23,359 bases of DNA from Candidatus Heimdallarchaeota archaeon (GTDB lineage: Archaea > Asgardarchaeota > Njordarchaeia > Njordarchaeales > JAMOTR01). Below, in pieces: positions 1 through 7,147 of this stretch; positions within the stretch are counted from its first letter, which is position 1, and each line of letters opens with the position of its first letter. A program made the position numbers and the translations under genes. The notes beneath the pieces were generated by a model. The model was not told the DNA's origin. It saw only the letters and a list, made by a program, of their open reading frames with translations, and made no database searches. The DNA is taken from positions 1-23,359 of the forward strand of contig JAMOTR010000071.1 of the NCBI GenBank assembly GCA_027068385.1, written 5' to 3'.

Positions 1-449
1 TCCCTAACGCTCTGTTACACACGCTCTTAGGCCTCTTGGGTATCGTTGTGGGGGCGAAGCTGTTCGTGCATTACGTCGCTACCCTCTCGGAGCTCCTTCA
101 CGTCGACCCGTTCATACTAAGCGTCTTCATCATGCCCATAGCCACGGAGCTTCCCGAAAAGACGAACTCTATAATACGGTACTTACGCTCTAAGGACGAC
201 TACGCTTTAGGGAACATCACGGGCGCGATGGTGTTCCAGGCGACGATCGTATTAGCTTTCGTAATGATCTACGCGCGGCGCGTGGATAGGCTCGTGGAGG
301 AGCTAATCGTCATAAACCTCGTGGCCGCCATGTACTTAGCGATCATCGTACTTACGAGACACGCTAACGGAGCTACGCTCACGCTCTCGGGCGCCTTATA
401 TCTATTATATATGTATATCGCGCTATTACACCGATTTTATTTAGAGTAA
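1..449 (+). CDS. Sodium/calcium exchanger (CaCA) family membrane protein, 5'-truncated
   Basis: This is the C-terminal part of a polytopic cation:cation antiporter. The frame is open to the left edge, reading PNALLHTLLGLLG before the TTG at 36, so that TTG is internal and the true start lies outside the window. The alpha-repeat signature of the family is visible: a hydrophobic helix with LSELLHVDPFILSVFIMPIA, then TELPEK, then an NSIIRYLRSKDDYALGN-ITGAMVFQ stretch matching the usual PELxxS...KxxxxxAxGNxxGSNxF pattern. Three further hydrophobic segments follow before the stop. Members exchange Na+ or H+ for Ca2+ or other cations across the plasma membrane; the substrate cannot be told from this fragment. 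The family call is fairly secure. Confidence 0.75.
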   Translation, partial: PNALLHTLLGLLGIVVGAKLFVHYVATLSELLHVDPFILSVFIMPIATELPEKTNSIIRYLRSKDDYALGNITGAMVFQATIVLAFVMIYARRVDRLVEELIVINLVAAMYLAIIVLTRHANGATLTLSGALYLLYMYIALLHRFYLE

Positions 450-504
450 CTAAAGGAAGTTCCCCGTATCTGTAAAGAATAACTAAGAGAACAAGAGAGA
501 AGCC

Positions 505-1986
505 ATGAAAGAACTCCGTATCGCGGGCTTTCGCCTCATAGAAGTGGAACCTAACGTGTGGGAGATACCTAAGGGTTCTAGGCCCGGGATGCGCGTACCC
601 GCCCGCATCTTCGCTTCCGAGATCCTTCTAGAGAAAATGGGTCGCGATAGGACGTTAGAGCAGGCTACGAACGTGGCTCGGTTACCTGGGATACAGAAGT
701 ACTCGATAGTAATGCCCGACGGGCATCAGGGTTACGGGTTCCCGATCGGGGGAGTAGCGGGAATCGACGCTGAAAACGGTGTAATAAGCCCCGGAGGGAT
801 CGGCTTCGATATCAACTGTGGCGTGCGCGTGATACGTACGGACCTAACGGAAAGGGAAGTGAGACCCAAGCTGAGGCAATTGCTCAAGAAGATATTCGAG
901 TACGTCCCCGCGGGCGTCGGTCTAGAGGGAAGAATTAAGCTCTCTAAGAGGGACTTAGACGAGGTTTTAGAGCGCGGAGTGGATCGGGCTATAGAGCACG
1001 GATACGCTCGGGAAGAGGACAAGCGGAGGACCGAAGAGGGAGGACGCATGAAGGATGCCGATCCCACGAAGGTCTCCGAGAGAGCTAAACGTCGCGGCCG
1101 CGGTCAGCTAGGGACTCTCGGAGCCGGCAATCACTTCCTAGAGATTCAGATCGTGGATCAGGTGTATAACGAGGAGGTGGCGAAGAAGTTCGGGATCTTC
1201 GGATCAGAAGACGGATCACCTCAGGTGCTCGTGATGATACACACCGGATCCCGCGGGCTCGGTCATCAGGTGGCCTCCGATTATCTAAGGATCATGGAGC
1301 GCGAGATGAGGCGTTATAACTTAAGGCCCCCGGACCGCGAGCTAGCTTGTGTACCGTTTAACTCTCCCGTGGGTCAGGACTATCGGAAGGCCATGTCCGC
1401 GGCCGCGAACTTCGCGTTCACCAACCGCACGCTCATCATGTATCGGGTACGTAAGGCCTTCGAGGAGGTATTCGGAACCTCCGCTGAGGACTTAGGGATG
1501 CACCTCATATACGACGTGGCCCACAACATCGCGAAGCTCGAGGAGCACGAAGTAGACGGGAGGCGCATGAAGATCCTAGTGCATCGTAAGGGAGCGACTA
1601 GGGCGTTCCCGAAGGGTCATGAGGCTCTAAAGAACACGCCTTACTACGACGTGGGACAGCCGGTGCTCATACCCGGATCCATGGGAACCGCTAGCTACAT
1701 CCTCGTAGGCACCGAGACGTCCATGAAGAAGACCTTCGGATCCTCCGCCCACGGAGCCGGACGCATGATGAGCCGCGCTGAGGCTATAAGGAAGTTCCGC
1801 GGTAGCCGGGTGAAGAGGGAGATGGAGCGTATGGGAATACTCGTGATGAGCGGATCGCTTAAGGGATTGGCGGAGGAGCGGGCCCCGGCTTATAAGAACG
1901 TCGACGAGGTAGTACGTGTTACGGATTCCGTAGGTATAGCGAAGAAAGTGGTGAGGATGAGACCTATAGGTGTAGTTAAGGGTTGA
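505..1986 (+). CDS. rtcB: RNA-splicing ligase RtcB (3'-phosphate RNA ligase)
   Basis: RtcB joins 2',3'-cyclic phosphate (or 3'-P) and 5'-OH RNA ends using GTP and Mn2+. In archaea it seals tRNA exons after intron excision. At 493 aa it has the normal length, and no intein interrupts it although archaeal rtcB genes often carry one. The metal and GMP-binding residues known from the Pyrococcus enzyme are present: Cys105 (in GFDINCGVR), Asn209-His210 (GAGNHF), His246 (IHTGSRGLGHQ), His340 (DVAHN) and the guanylylated His416 (SSAHGAGR). The ATG at 505 begins the conserved N terminus. A T5 run just after the stop could end transcription. The cofactor archease is not encoded nearby. Confidence 0.96.
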   Translation: MKELRIAGFRLIEVEPNVWEIPKGSRPGMRVPARIFASEILLEKMGRDRTLEQATNVARLPGIQKYSIVMPDGHQGYGFPIGGVAGIDAENGVISPGGIGFDINCGVRVIRTDLTEREVRPKLRQLLKKIFEYVPAGVGLEGRIKLSKRDLDEVLERGVDRAIEHGYAREEDKRRTEEGGRMKDADPTKVSERAKRRGRGQLGTLGAGNHFLEIQIVDQVYNEEVAKKFGIFGSEDGSPQVLVMIHTGSRGLGHQVASDYLRIMEREMRRYNLRPPDRELACVPFNSPVGQDYRKAMSAAANFAFTNRTLIMYRVRKAFEEVFGTSAEDLGMHLIYDVAHNIAKLEEHEVDGRRMKILVHRKGATRAFPKGHEALKNTPYYDVGQPVLIPGSMGTASYILVGTETSMKKTFGSSAHGAGRMMSRAEAIRKFRGSRVKREMERMGILVMSGSLKGLAEERAPAYKNVDEVVRVTDSVGIAKKVVRMRPIGVVKG

Positions 1987-1987
1987 G

Positions 1988-1992
1988 TTTTT
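1988..1992 (+). terminator. Possible oligo-T terminator after rtcB
   Basis: A run of five T lies directly after the rtcB stop codon. Archaeal RNA polymerase can terminate at short T tracts without a hairpin. The call is weak because short T runs also occur by chance. Confidence 0.3.
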
Positions 1993-2000
1993 CGATGTTC

Positions 2001-2008
2001 TATTAAGT
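2001..2008 (+). promoter_or_regulatory. Putative TATA box of iorB
   Basis: The sequence TATTAAGT is centred about 25 bases before the ATG at 2029. That is the spacing expected when an archaeal transcript begins at or next to the start codon (leaderless). No clear Shine-Dalgarno sequence precedes this ATG. Confidence 0.4.
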
Positions 2009-2028
2009 TATCTCGATCCTTAACGTTC

Positions 2029-2748
2029 ATGAAGAACACGACGGATATTCTATTAGTAGGGGTAGGAGGTCAGGGTATACTTACTATGGCCTCGATCATC
2101 GCTACGGCCGCGATGTTGGACGGTAACGACGTACGCATGAGCGAGATACACGGGATGGCCCAGCGCGGAGGTACGGTGTTCACGGAGATAAGAATAGGCT
2201 CTAAGAGCTCGATCATACCCCCGGGACGGGCCGACATCATGATAGCGCTGGAGCCGGCTGAGGCCCTAAGATATCTACACAAGCTACGTCGCGGGGGATT
2301 AGTGGTGATCAACGACCAGCCCATACCTCCTCCTATAGTATATGTACAAGGACTCAAATATCCGGAGACCGAGGAGATCATATCGAAGATAAAGGAGGTC
2401 ACCGATAACGTGTACCTTATACCGGCTACGAAAATAGCCGAGGAGAAACTCGGGGATCCTAGGCCCGCGAACGTGATACTCATTGGGTTCGGGCTCGCTA
2501 AAGGGTTCTTAGGTATATCCGAAGAGAGCGTGCGCGAGGCGATTAAGAGGGTCCTACGTAAGAAGTACGTAGATATAAACCTAAAGGCTCTGGAGATAGG
2601 AAAAGAACTAGCTCATAAAAACCAGGGCCGAACCGAGTGTTTTTCGAATATTCCCATTTGTATATGTTCACGCATGCGATCGATGGCCCTAATCATAGGG
2701 GGAACGAGTACGGGGAAGTCACGTTGTAACAATCTTGAGCTCCGGTAA
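2029..2748 (+). CDS. iorB: Indolepyruvate:ferredoxin oxidoreductase beta subunit
   Basis: This is the gamma/beta-type subunit of the 2-oxoacid:ferredoxin oxidoreductase superfamily. With IorA it oxidatively decarboxylates arylpyruvates from aromatic amino-acid breakdown, reducing ferredoxin. The N terminus has GVGGQGI (about residues 11-17), followed by SEIHGMAQRGGTV (38-50), which is characteristic of IorB, then the ADIMIALEPAEALR segment. The recognisable domain ends near residue 195 (EIGKELAHK). The last roughly 45 residues are low in recognisable content and are encoded antisense to the C terminus of the convergent Argonaute-like gene, so they may be read-through after loss of the ancestral stop. 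The partner iorA is not in the window. The family call is firm; the native C terminus is uncertain. Confidence 0.88.
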   Translation: MKNTTDILLVGVGGQGILTMASIIATAAMLDGNDVRMSEIHGMAQRGGTVFTEIRIGSKSSIIPPGRADIMIALEPAEALRYLHKLRRGGLVVINDQPIPPPIVYVQGLKYPETEEIISKIKEVTDNVYLIPATKIAEEKLGDPRPANVILIGFGLAKGFLGISEESVREAIKRVLRKKYVDINLKALEIGKELAHKNQGRTECFSNIPICICSRMRSMALIIGGTSTGKSRCNNLELR

Positions 2749-4130
2749 GTATATAACGCGAGCGTGTAAGGCTTGTACTTATTCGTCCTAATGAAGCGGA
2801 TACGCAGCGCTCTACAGTTGAACCCCGTCGTGACGAAACACTCATTTGGGGTGAAGAAGTACGCTCCTCTAGCTGGCTTCATGTCGGGCGTGATTATCCC
2901 TACCGGAGTCTTACGGTCTAAGTACATCACGGCCCCTTCGCGCCACGCTAGACCGCGGACTCCTTGAGAATATACTATCGCCTCTTTTTCCATTCTTTTT
3001 ATTAACTCCTCTACGTCGTCGTACACGAACGCCTCCAAGAACCTCCCGTCTGCTGTGTATTTAGCCCCCGCTATAAGTCCGCTTATCTGGGTAATTCCAT
3101 ACACCGGCACGTTCTTATCGAAGAGTTTCGCGAGGTCGAGTCTATACGGCACGAGCCCTAGTTTCTTGTGTAGGTCTATAGCTAAAGCCGCGGAGCCGCA
3201 TTTCTTACCACGCTTTAACGCCTCGTAGAACTCGATTAAAGAGCTCCTCTTGAACATATGTATAATCGCCTTGTGCCTCACTACGAGATTACGCGCTTTC
3301 CGATATGAGGAAGGGCTCTCCTGTAATAAGGCTATAAAGTATATGTTCCTAGGGGAAGGGTCGACGTCGTCTAAATCCCCTATGAGCTCTTCCTCTACGA
3401 TCTCTACCCTCGTTCTCATTAGCCTCTCATATCCTAGCCGGGAGCCGTGCCCGAAGAAGAACATGCGCGAGAACTCTTTAAGCGTCTCCAGAAGCCTACG
3501 ATCGTCGGAGAACACGTGCACCTTGGGCTTAATTCCTAATTCCTCTCCGCCTTCTAGAGCCCTACCCCGACCTTCCATGAAAGGTTTTACGGGATCGTCC
3601 GTGTACGCTAGGTCCTCCTTCTCGTTATATAACACGATCTTAGGCTCCGGCATAACCCCTCCGCGTATGTTCTTAAGGCATACCGGCGGCCCAAGATACA
3701 CCCTCGAGCCTTTAACCTCTATAAACCCAACGCGTTCCTTAAACCGCTTTAGGATCCCCAGCGCTTTTATCGGATCCACGTCCCCTAAAGGAAACACCGC
3801 GAGGAGCCGCTTATCGTTGCTTAAAGTTACGTCATACACTAGCCTGATGCCACAGATTTCGATCTTCTTTTTCTCTACGAATCCCCCTAGCTCCCTAATC
3901 CTCTTAGCTACCGCATCGCGTAAAATAGCCCTATACGCGACCCTATGGGCCTTCTCATCAGGCTTTAGCAATACCTCGGCTATCGGATCGCCCACAGGAA
4001 TCCCCGAAGACAAGGGTAGCGCTATGTCCTGAGCTAGTTTAACGTGAGGTCCTATTACCTTCCTATACAAGAAAGACCGAACGGGGGGCGGGTTAATGAG
4101 GTGGAGCGCAGTAACTATCGAATCGATCAT
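2613..4130 (-). CDS. Argonaute-like (MID-PIWI) protein with degenerate catalytic site
   Basis: This 505-aa protein reads as a short or truncated archaeal Argonaute. Seen: residues 160-205 resemble the segment leading into MID (PEPKIVLYN...GRGRALEGG...GIKPKVHVF). A MID-like stretch follows (263-330: IYFIALLQ, SYRKARNLVVRHKAIIHMF, then ALAIDLHKKLGLVPYRL, matching the family's nlalqixxKlGxxPwxL). A PIWI-like region covers 340-505: VPVYGI, YTADGRF, AIVYSQG, TTGFNCRALRIRF (compare GTPRPLRI), and VPPMIRAIDRM (compare LPAPLHYADRI). The chain ends in PWFL, like the aromatic-aliphatic C termini of many Argonautes. The active-site positions appear lost: T for D in VYGIT, SQG for RDG, I for H in PPMI. 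The family member would therefore bind guide or target without cutting, which is an inference. It follows the DHH gene by 30 bp and was probably co-transcribed with it. No PAZ domain is recognised. Confidence 0.6.
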   Translation of the reverse strand: MIDSIVTALHLINPPPVRSFLYRKVIGPHVKLAQDIALPLSSGIPVGDPIAEVLLKPDEKAHRVAYRAILRDAVAKRIRELGGFVEKKKIEICGIRLVYDVTLSNDKRLLAVFPLGDVDPIKALGILKRFKERVGFIEVKGSRVYLGPPVCLKNIRGGVMPEPKIVLYNEKEDLAYTDDPVKPFMEGRGRALEGGEELGIKPKVHVFSDDRRLLETLKEFSRMFFFGHGSRLGYERLMRTRVEIVEEELIGDLDDVDPSPRNIYFIALLQESPSSYRKARNLVVRHKAIIHMFKRSSLIEFYEALKRGKKCGSAALAIDLHKKLGLVPYRLDLAKLFDKNVPVYGITQISGLIAGAKYTADGRFLEAFVYDDVEELIKRMEKEAIVYSQGVRGLAWREGAVMYLDRKTPVGIITPDMKPARGAYFFTPNECFVTTGFNCRALRIRFIRTNKYKPYTLALYTYRSSRLLQRDFPVLVPPMIRAIDRMREHIQMGIFEKHSVRPWFL

Positions 4131-4160
4131 GGACGATCGCGTGTCTAAAGTATTTGCACT

Positions 4161-5435
4161 TTAAATAGCCGCTCGACTCTTCTTTATTAATCCGACCACC
4201 GTATCCAGGAAGTCGGTTAGCTTATCCTTCGGTATAGTCGCTCCGGCCGCGTTTTCGTGCCCCCCTCCTTCCCCTCCCACGAGAGCCGCTGCCCTTTGGA
4301 TCACGTATCCTAGATTTCCTCTACCCCTAGCGGAGATCTTTATCTTGTCTCCGTTGTATCCGACCACGATGAGCGGGCGTTTCCCTTTGTTCTTCCGTAA
4401 TACGGAGGCTATCGTAGAAGCCTTTTTCCGATCCACGTCGTCGAGTATCACGACGTCTATTGTGTTCCTATACGTAAACCTCTTAGATCTAGCCGCGGCT
4501 ATATGGGAGCCCAGTTCCCTGCGATACTCCTTATAGATGTTAATCGCCCTTACATACCCCTCGTCACGATCTCCTAGAGCTACGCTTAATCCCTCTTCGG
4601 GATGACCCATTTTACAACAGGCGTTAATTAGCGTGGAGAACTCGTGTACCGTTTTCAACATCGGGAGCGTCTCCCCTACGATGTAATATATCCTCTCTAG
4701 CTTGATGTTTAAATGGTCCTGTATGAGCATCTTCTCCTTCTCCGTAAGCTCGCTCAACGAGTCGGTCTTAATGTTCATGTCCTTCAAGAACTTCGCTACC
4801 TCCCTAGGGTTCCTATAGTACTTAGAATCCTCCGGGACTATAGACGAGAGTATCTCAGCTAGGGGCCTCGAATCGTCGTAGACGCGCCGCCCCAGTTCGG
4901 ACCTGATGATTCCCTTAAACTCAGCCTCCCTAAGCACGGACTTCACTAACGGATCGGACGCGTCTTCCCTCAGCGCGTTATCTCCCCACGCTCCTACTAA
5001 GGGCAAATATGAGTATCTATACGCGCCAGGATCTATGTGCTTCGCGACGAAGTACGTAAGAACGGCCGTGGGTGTAGAGAGCCCCTTTTTTCTTGGATTA
5101 AACAGCAACACGTTCCCGGTACCCGTGATCTGGTGATGGTCTATTACGATCGCGTCCGGGAATATTCCGGATATTGCAGAGAGATTAGAACCCAGGTCTA
5201 AGAGTACCCGGGTGCCTCCAACGTCCTTCCGATCTTCATAAGCTTGAGCGAACAAAGAGGTCTCTATGGTAATTAAGGGGCGTATATCGAACTGAATGTC
5301 CGAGTTCATCAAAGCCTTTCCCAATATCGCGGCGGACGTTATCCCGTCAGCGTCAGCGTGGGCTAATATATGGACGCGTTCGGATTCTAGTAACCTCTCA
5401 ACGATCTTCATCACGTGCTCTTTTATCCGCTCCAT
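4161..5435 (-). CDS. DHH/DHHA1-family phosphoesterase (archaeal RecJ-like/GAN-like nuclease)
   Basis: This is a 424-aa single-strand nuclease-type protein of the DHH superfamily. Motifs in order are HADADG (25-30; motif I, binding the two metals), LLDLGS (about 78-83), VIDHHQ (about 97-102, the DHH motif) and GAWGDN (about 147-152). The C-terminal DHHA1 signature GGEGGGHENAAGA is at about 389-401. The metal ligands are intact, so it is probably active. Archaeal relatives include GAN, which binds GINS at the replication fork, and the RecJ-like exonucleases; the sequence does not tell me which. The start overlaps the end of rnp3 by 38 bp, so the two are translationally linked. The gene also leads into the Argonaute-like gene 30 bp downstream. 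Confidence 0.88.
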   Translation of the reverse strand: MERIKEHVMKIVERLLESERVHILAHADADGITSAAILGKALMNSDIQFDIRPLITIETSLFAQAYEDRKDVGGTRVLLDLGSNLSAISGIFPDAIVIDHHQITGTGNVLLFNPRKKGLSTPTAVLTYFVAKHIDPGAYRYSYLPLVGAWGDNALREDASDPLVKSVLREAEFKGIIRSELGRRVYDDSRPLAEILSSIVPEDSKYYRNPREVAKFLKDMNIKTDSLSELTEKEKMLIQDHLNIKLERIYYIVGETLPMLKTVHEFSTLINACCKMGHPEEGLSVALGDRDEGYVRAINIYKEYRRELGSHIAAARSKRFTYRNTIDVVILDDVDRKKASTIASVLRKNKGKRPLIVVGYNGDKIKISARGRGNLGYVIQRAAALVGGEGGGHENAAGATIPKDKLTDFLDTVVGLIKKSRAAI

Positions 5436-6072
5436 TGCGTCTCTTTTTACCCTCGAGTAAATTCTTAATCGACCGTACCCCAGGAGATAGCTCCCGTCCT
5501 TCTATACGATTAGAGTTCCTTATGAATATCTCCCGCTGTCTTCTCGCTGAGAGACTCAAGAGGTCGTAATTAAGCACGCGCCTGAAGAACCCACGAATCG
5601 CGTATGGATCGGCCCGTTCTTCCTTTCTTTTAGCCCCCGATCCGAAATATACGGGCACGTACTTTACCGTAAGCCGATGCCTAGCTCTTAGGAGGCCCCT
5701 AATGCCGTATAAGTCTCCCTCGAAACGTATTTCTAGCGCTTTCTTATTTATCCTCGCGAGGTGAACTATTCCCTTATCTATCATGTACGCCTTATCTAGG
5801 TCGAACGATATCGCGTCTATAAAGGGGCACTTCATTACCTCAACGATATCCCTGCGTCTCTCGGGCTCGAACGCTATGAGTATGTACTTATACCTTATTC
5901 TTTCGGCCTCCTTGCGCGCCTCTTCCGTGTTACCTCTGAGCGTGATTCTTGAGGGCGGTATCTCATACTCGGGCTCTTTCGTCGCCAAGAAAGCGTCCGG
6001 TACGCGCGACTCTATCCGCTCCACTTCTTCTAAGCTGAGCTCGGTCGTGAGATCTATGCGACGCGAGAGCAT
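5398..6072 (-). CDS. rnp3: Ribonuclease P protein component 3 (Rpp30 family)
   Basis: This is the protein subunit of archaeal RNase P that matures tRNA 5' ends, with an Rpp30-type TIM-barrel fold. The 224-aa product carries the family's core: RYKYILIAF, then CPFIDAISFDLDKAYMIDKGIVHLARINKKALEIRF (shown in two parts in the family as the VDIISF and lA..kaLEI blocks), and later LLSLSARRQREIFIRNSN. The frame stays open upstream to 6306, but that extension runs through purA on the other strand and has no family resemblance. The ATG at 6072 gives the normal length. The basic, Arg/Lys-rich C-terminal tail overlaps the start of the DHH gene. Other RNase P subunits are not in the window. Confidence 0.85.
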   Translation of the reverse strand: MLSRRIDLTTELSLEEVERIESRVPDAFLATKEPEYEIPPSRITLRGNTEEARKEAERIRYKYILIAFEPERRRDIVEVMKCPFIDAISFDLDKAYMIDKGIVHLARINKKALEIRFEGDLYGIRGLLRARHRLTVKYVPVYFGSGAKRKEERADPYAIRGFFRRVLNYDLLSLSARRQREIFIRNSNRIEGRELSPGVRSIKNLLEGKKRRNGADKRARDEDR

Positions 6073-6099
6073 AAAGTTAGAACGGGAGGATGTTTTAAT
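6071..6099. promoter_or_regulatory. Interlocked divergent promoters of rnp3 and purA
   Basis: Only 25 bp separate the two start codons. ATAAAGTT (6071-6078) sits about 24 bases before the purA ATG and covers the rnp3 start codon. On the opposite strand ATTAAAAC (6092-6099 on +) sits about 24 bases before the rnp3 ATG and touches the purA start codon. Each gene's candidate TATA box therefore overlaps the other gene's start. The purA ATG also has a good Shine-Dalgarno sequence, GGGAGGA at 6084-6090. Confidence 0.4.
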
Positions 6100-7102
6100 G
6101 CCGGTAACCGTGGTGGTCGGAGGATTCTTCGGAGATGAGGGCAAGGGCAAGATACTCTCGTATCTCGCTATACATGATAACCCCGATATCGTCGCCCGCG
6201 GAGGCGTAGGGCCGAACGCGGGACATACCGTAGTATATAACGGGAGGGAATACAAGTTACGCCAAATACCCAGCGGATTCATAAATCCTAAAGCGCGCCT
6301 CCTCATAGGTCCCGGCGTTTTGGTGAACCCGAAGGTACTATTTGAGGAGTTAGAAAGGACGAAGGAGTTTAACGTATCCTCCCGCTTAGGTATAGATTAT
6401 CAAGTGGGCATCATAGAGGAGAGACACATAAAGATGGATCAGGAGCTAAAGAAGGAGATAGGTACTACGGGCACCGGTACGGGCCCCGCTAATGCGGAGC
6501 GCGCCCTTAGGAAGCTCAAGGTGGGACGCGATATCGAGGAATTAAAGCCTCGGCTCACGGACGTGCCCGGTGAGCTTCATAAGGCTGTGGAGGAGAACAA
6601 GAGTATACTAATAGAAGGAACTCAAGGTACGTTCCTTTCCTTATATCACGGTACTTATCCGTACGTCACCTCCAAAGACGTAACGGCCCCCTCGATATTA
6701 GCCGACGTAGGTCTCGGACCGAGGTTCGTAGACGACGTGGTGGTAGTGTTTAAGAGTTACGTTACTCGCGTCGGGCCCGGACCCCTAGATAACGAGATAC
6801 TAGACGAGGAGGAGATCAAGAGGCGCGGGATGGAGGAGTATGGAACCGTTACCGGAAGACATAGGCGCGTAGCTCCGTTTAATAAGAGATTAGCGAGGCG
6901 CGCGGTGATGCTTAACGGGGCCACGATGGCCGCTATCACGAAGTTAGACGTGCTCTTCCCTAAGGCTAGAGGAGTAACTCGTTATGAAGACCTTCCTAAA
7001 GAGGCTAAAGAACGGCTTGAGGACATCGAGGACGCGATAGGAGTGCCGATAAAGTTAATAAGCACCGGCCCGGACGTTCATGAGATAATAGATTTAAGAT
7101 AA
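6098..7102 (+). CDS. purA: Adenylosuccinate synthetase
   Basis: PurA catalyses IMP + aspartate + GTP to adenylosuccinate, the first committed step from IMP to AMP. The 334-aa length is the short archaeal form. The N terminus VVVGGFFGDEGKGK holds the catalytic Asp and the phosphate-binding glycine loop. GGVGPNAGHTV follows (about 36-46), then GTTGTGTGPA (about 124-133), IEGTQGTFLSLYHGTYPYVTS (about 172-192, shown here as the substrate-binding block) and a GRHRRVAPF segment. I chose the ATG at 6098 because the conserved domain starts there and GGGAGGA precedes it by 7 bases. The open frame reaches back to 5783, but that part is antisense to rnp3. A T6 run follows the gene. Confidence 0.96.
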   Translation: MPVTVVVGGFFGDEGKGKILSYLAIHDNPDIVARGGVGPNAGHTVVYNGREYKLRQIPSGFINPKARLLIGPGVLVNPKVLFEELERTKEFNVSSRLGIDYQVGIIEERHIKMDQELKKEIGTTGTGTGPANAERALRKLKVGRDIEELKPRLTDVPGELHKAVEENKSILIEGTQGTFLSLYHGTYPYVTSKDVTAPSILADVGLGPRFVDDVVVVFKSYVTRVGPGPLDNEILDEEEIKRRGMEEYGTVTGRHRRVAPFNKRLARRAVMLNGATMAAITKLDVLFPKARGVTRYEDLPKEAKERLEDIEDAIGVPIKLISTGPDVHEIIDLR

Positions 7103-7107
7103 TAAGG

Positions 7108-7113
7108 TTTTTT
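7108..7113 (+). terminator. Possible oligo-T terminator of purA
   Basis: Six T residues lie five bases after the purA stop and directly before the TATA-like elements of the next gene. A stop of transcription here would insulate the island from purA. The evidence is the T run alone. Confidence 0.35.
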
Positions 7114-7128
7114 ATAAAGGTTTAAATA
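7111..7128 (+). promoter_or_regulatory. Putative promoter of the Argonaute-like/helicase island
   Basis: Two TATA-like elements, TTTATAAA (7111-7118) and TTTAAATA (7121-7128), precede the ATG at 7148. The second is centred about 24 bases before the ATG, so the transcript would start at or next to the start codon. It is the first promoter-like signal of the four-gene island. Confidence 0.5.
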
Positions 7129-7147
7129 TAAATCGAACCATAAGAAT

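Noticed and set aside
1765..1785. ATGATGA followed by CTGA inside rtcB, resembling a C/D box pair
   Set aside because: The space between the boxes is only six bases and no second box pair follows; it is coding sequence.
505..1986. Possible intein in RtcB, frequent in archaea
   Set aside because: Conserved motifs follow each other at normal spacing and the length is ordinary.
3250..4032. 260-codon open frame on + opposite the Argonaute-like gene
   Set aside because: Low-complexity Ser/Thr/Pro composition typical of the complement of a real gene; the minus-strand frame has recognisable motifs.
2613..4130. NreA/NurA-type DNA repair protein as identity of the 505-aa gene
   Set aside because: Nre and NurA motifs are not seen, whereas the MID-PIWI order and the PWFL end fit Argonaute better.
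5783..6097. Upstream extension of the purA frame by 105 codons
   Set aside because: It runs antisense through rnp3, has no resemblance to PurA, and the conserved N terminus and a good ribosome binding site point to ATG 6098.
6073..6306. N-terminal extension of the rnp3 frame by 78 codons
   Set aside because: It is the complement of purA and carries no Rpp30 similarity; ATG 6072 gives the usual length.
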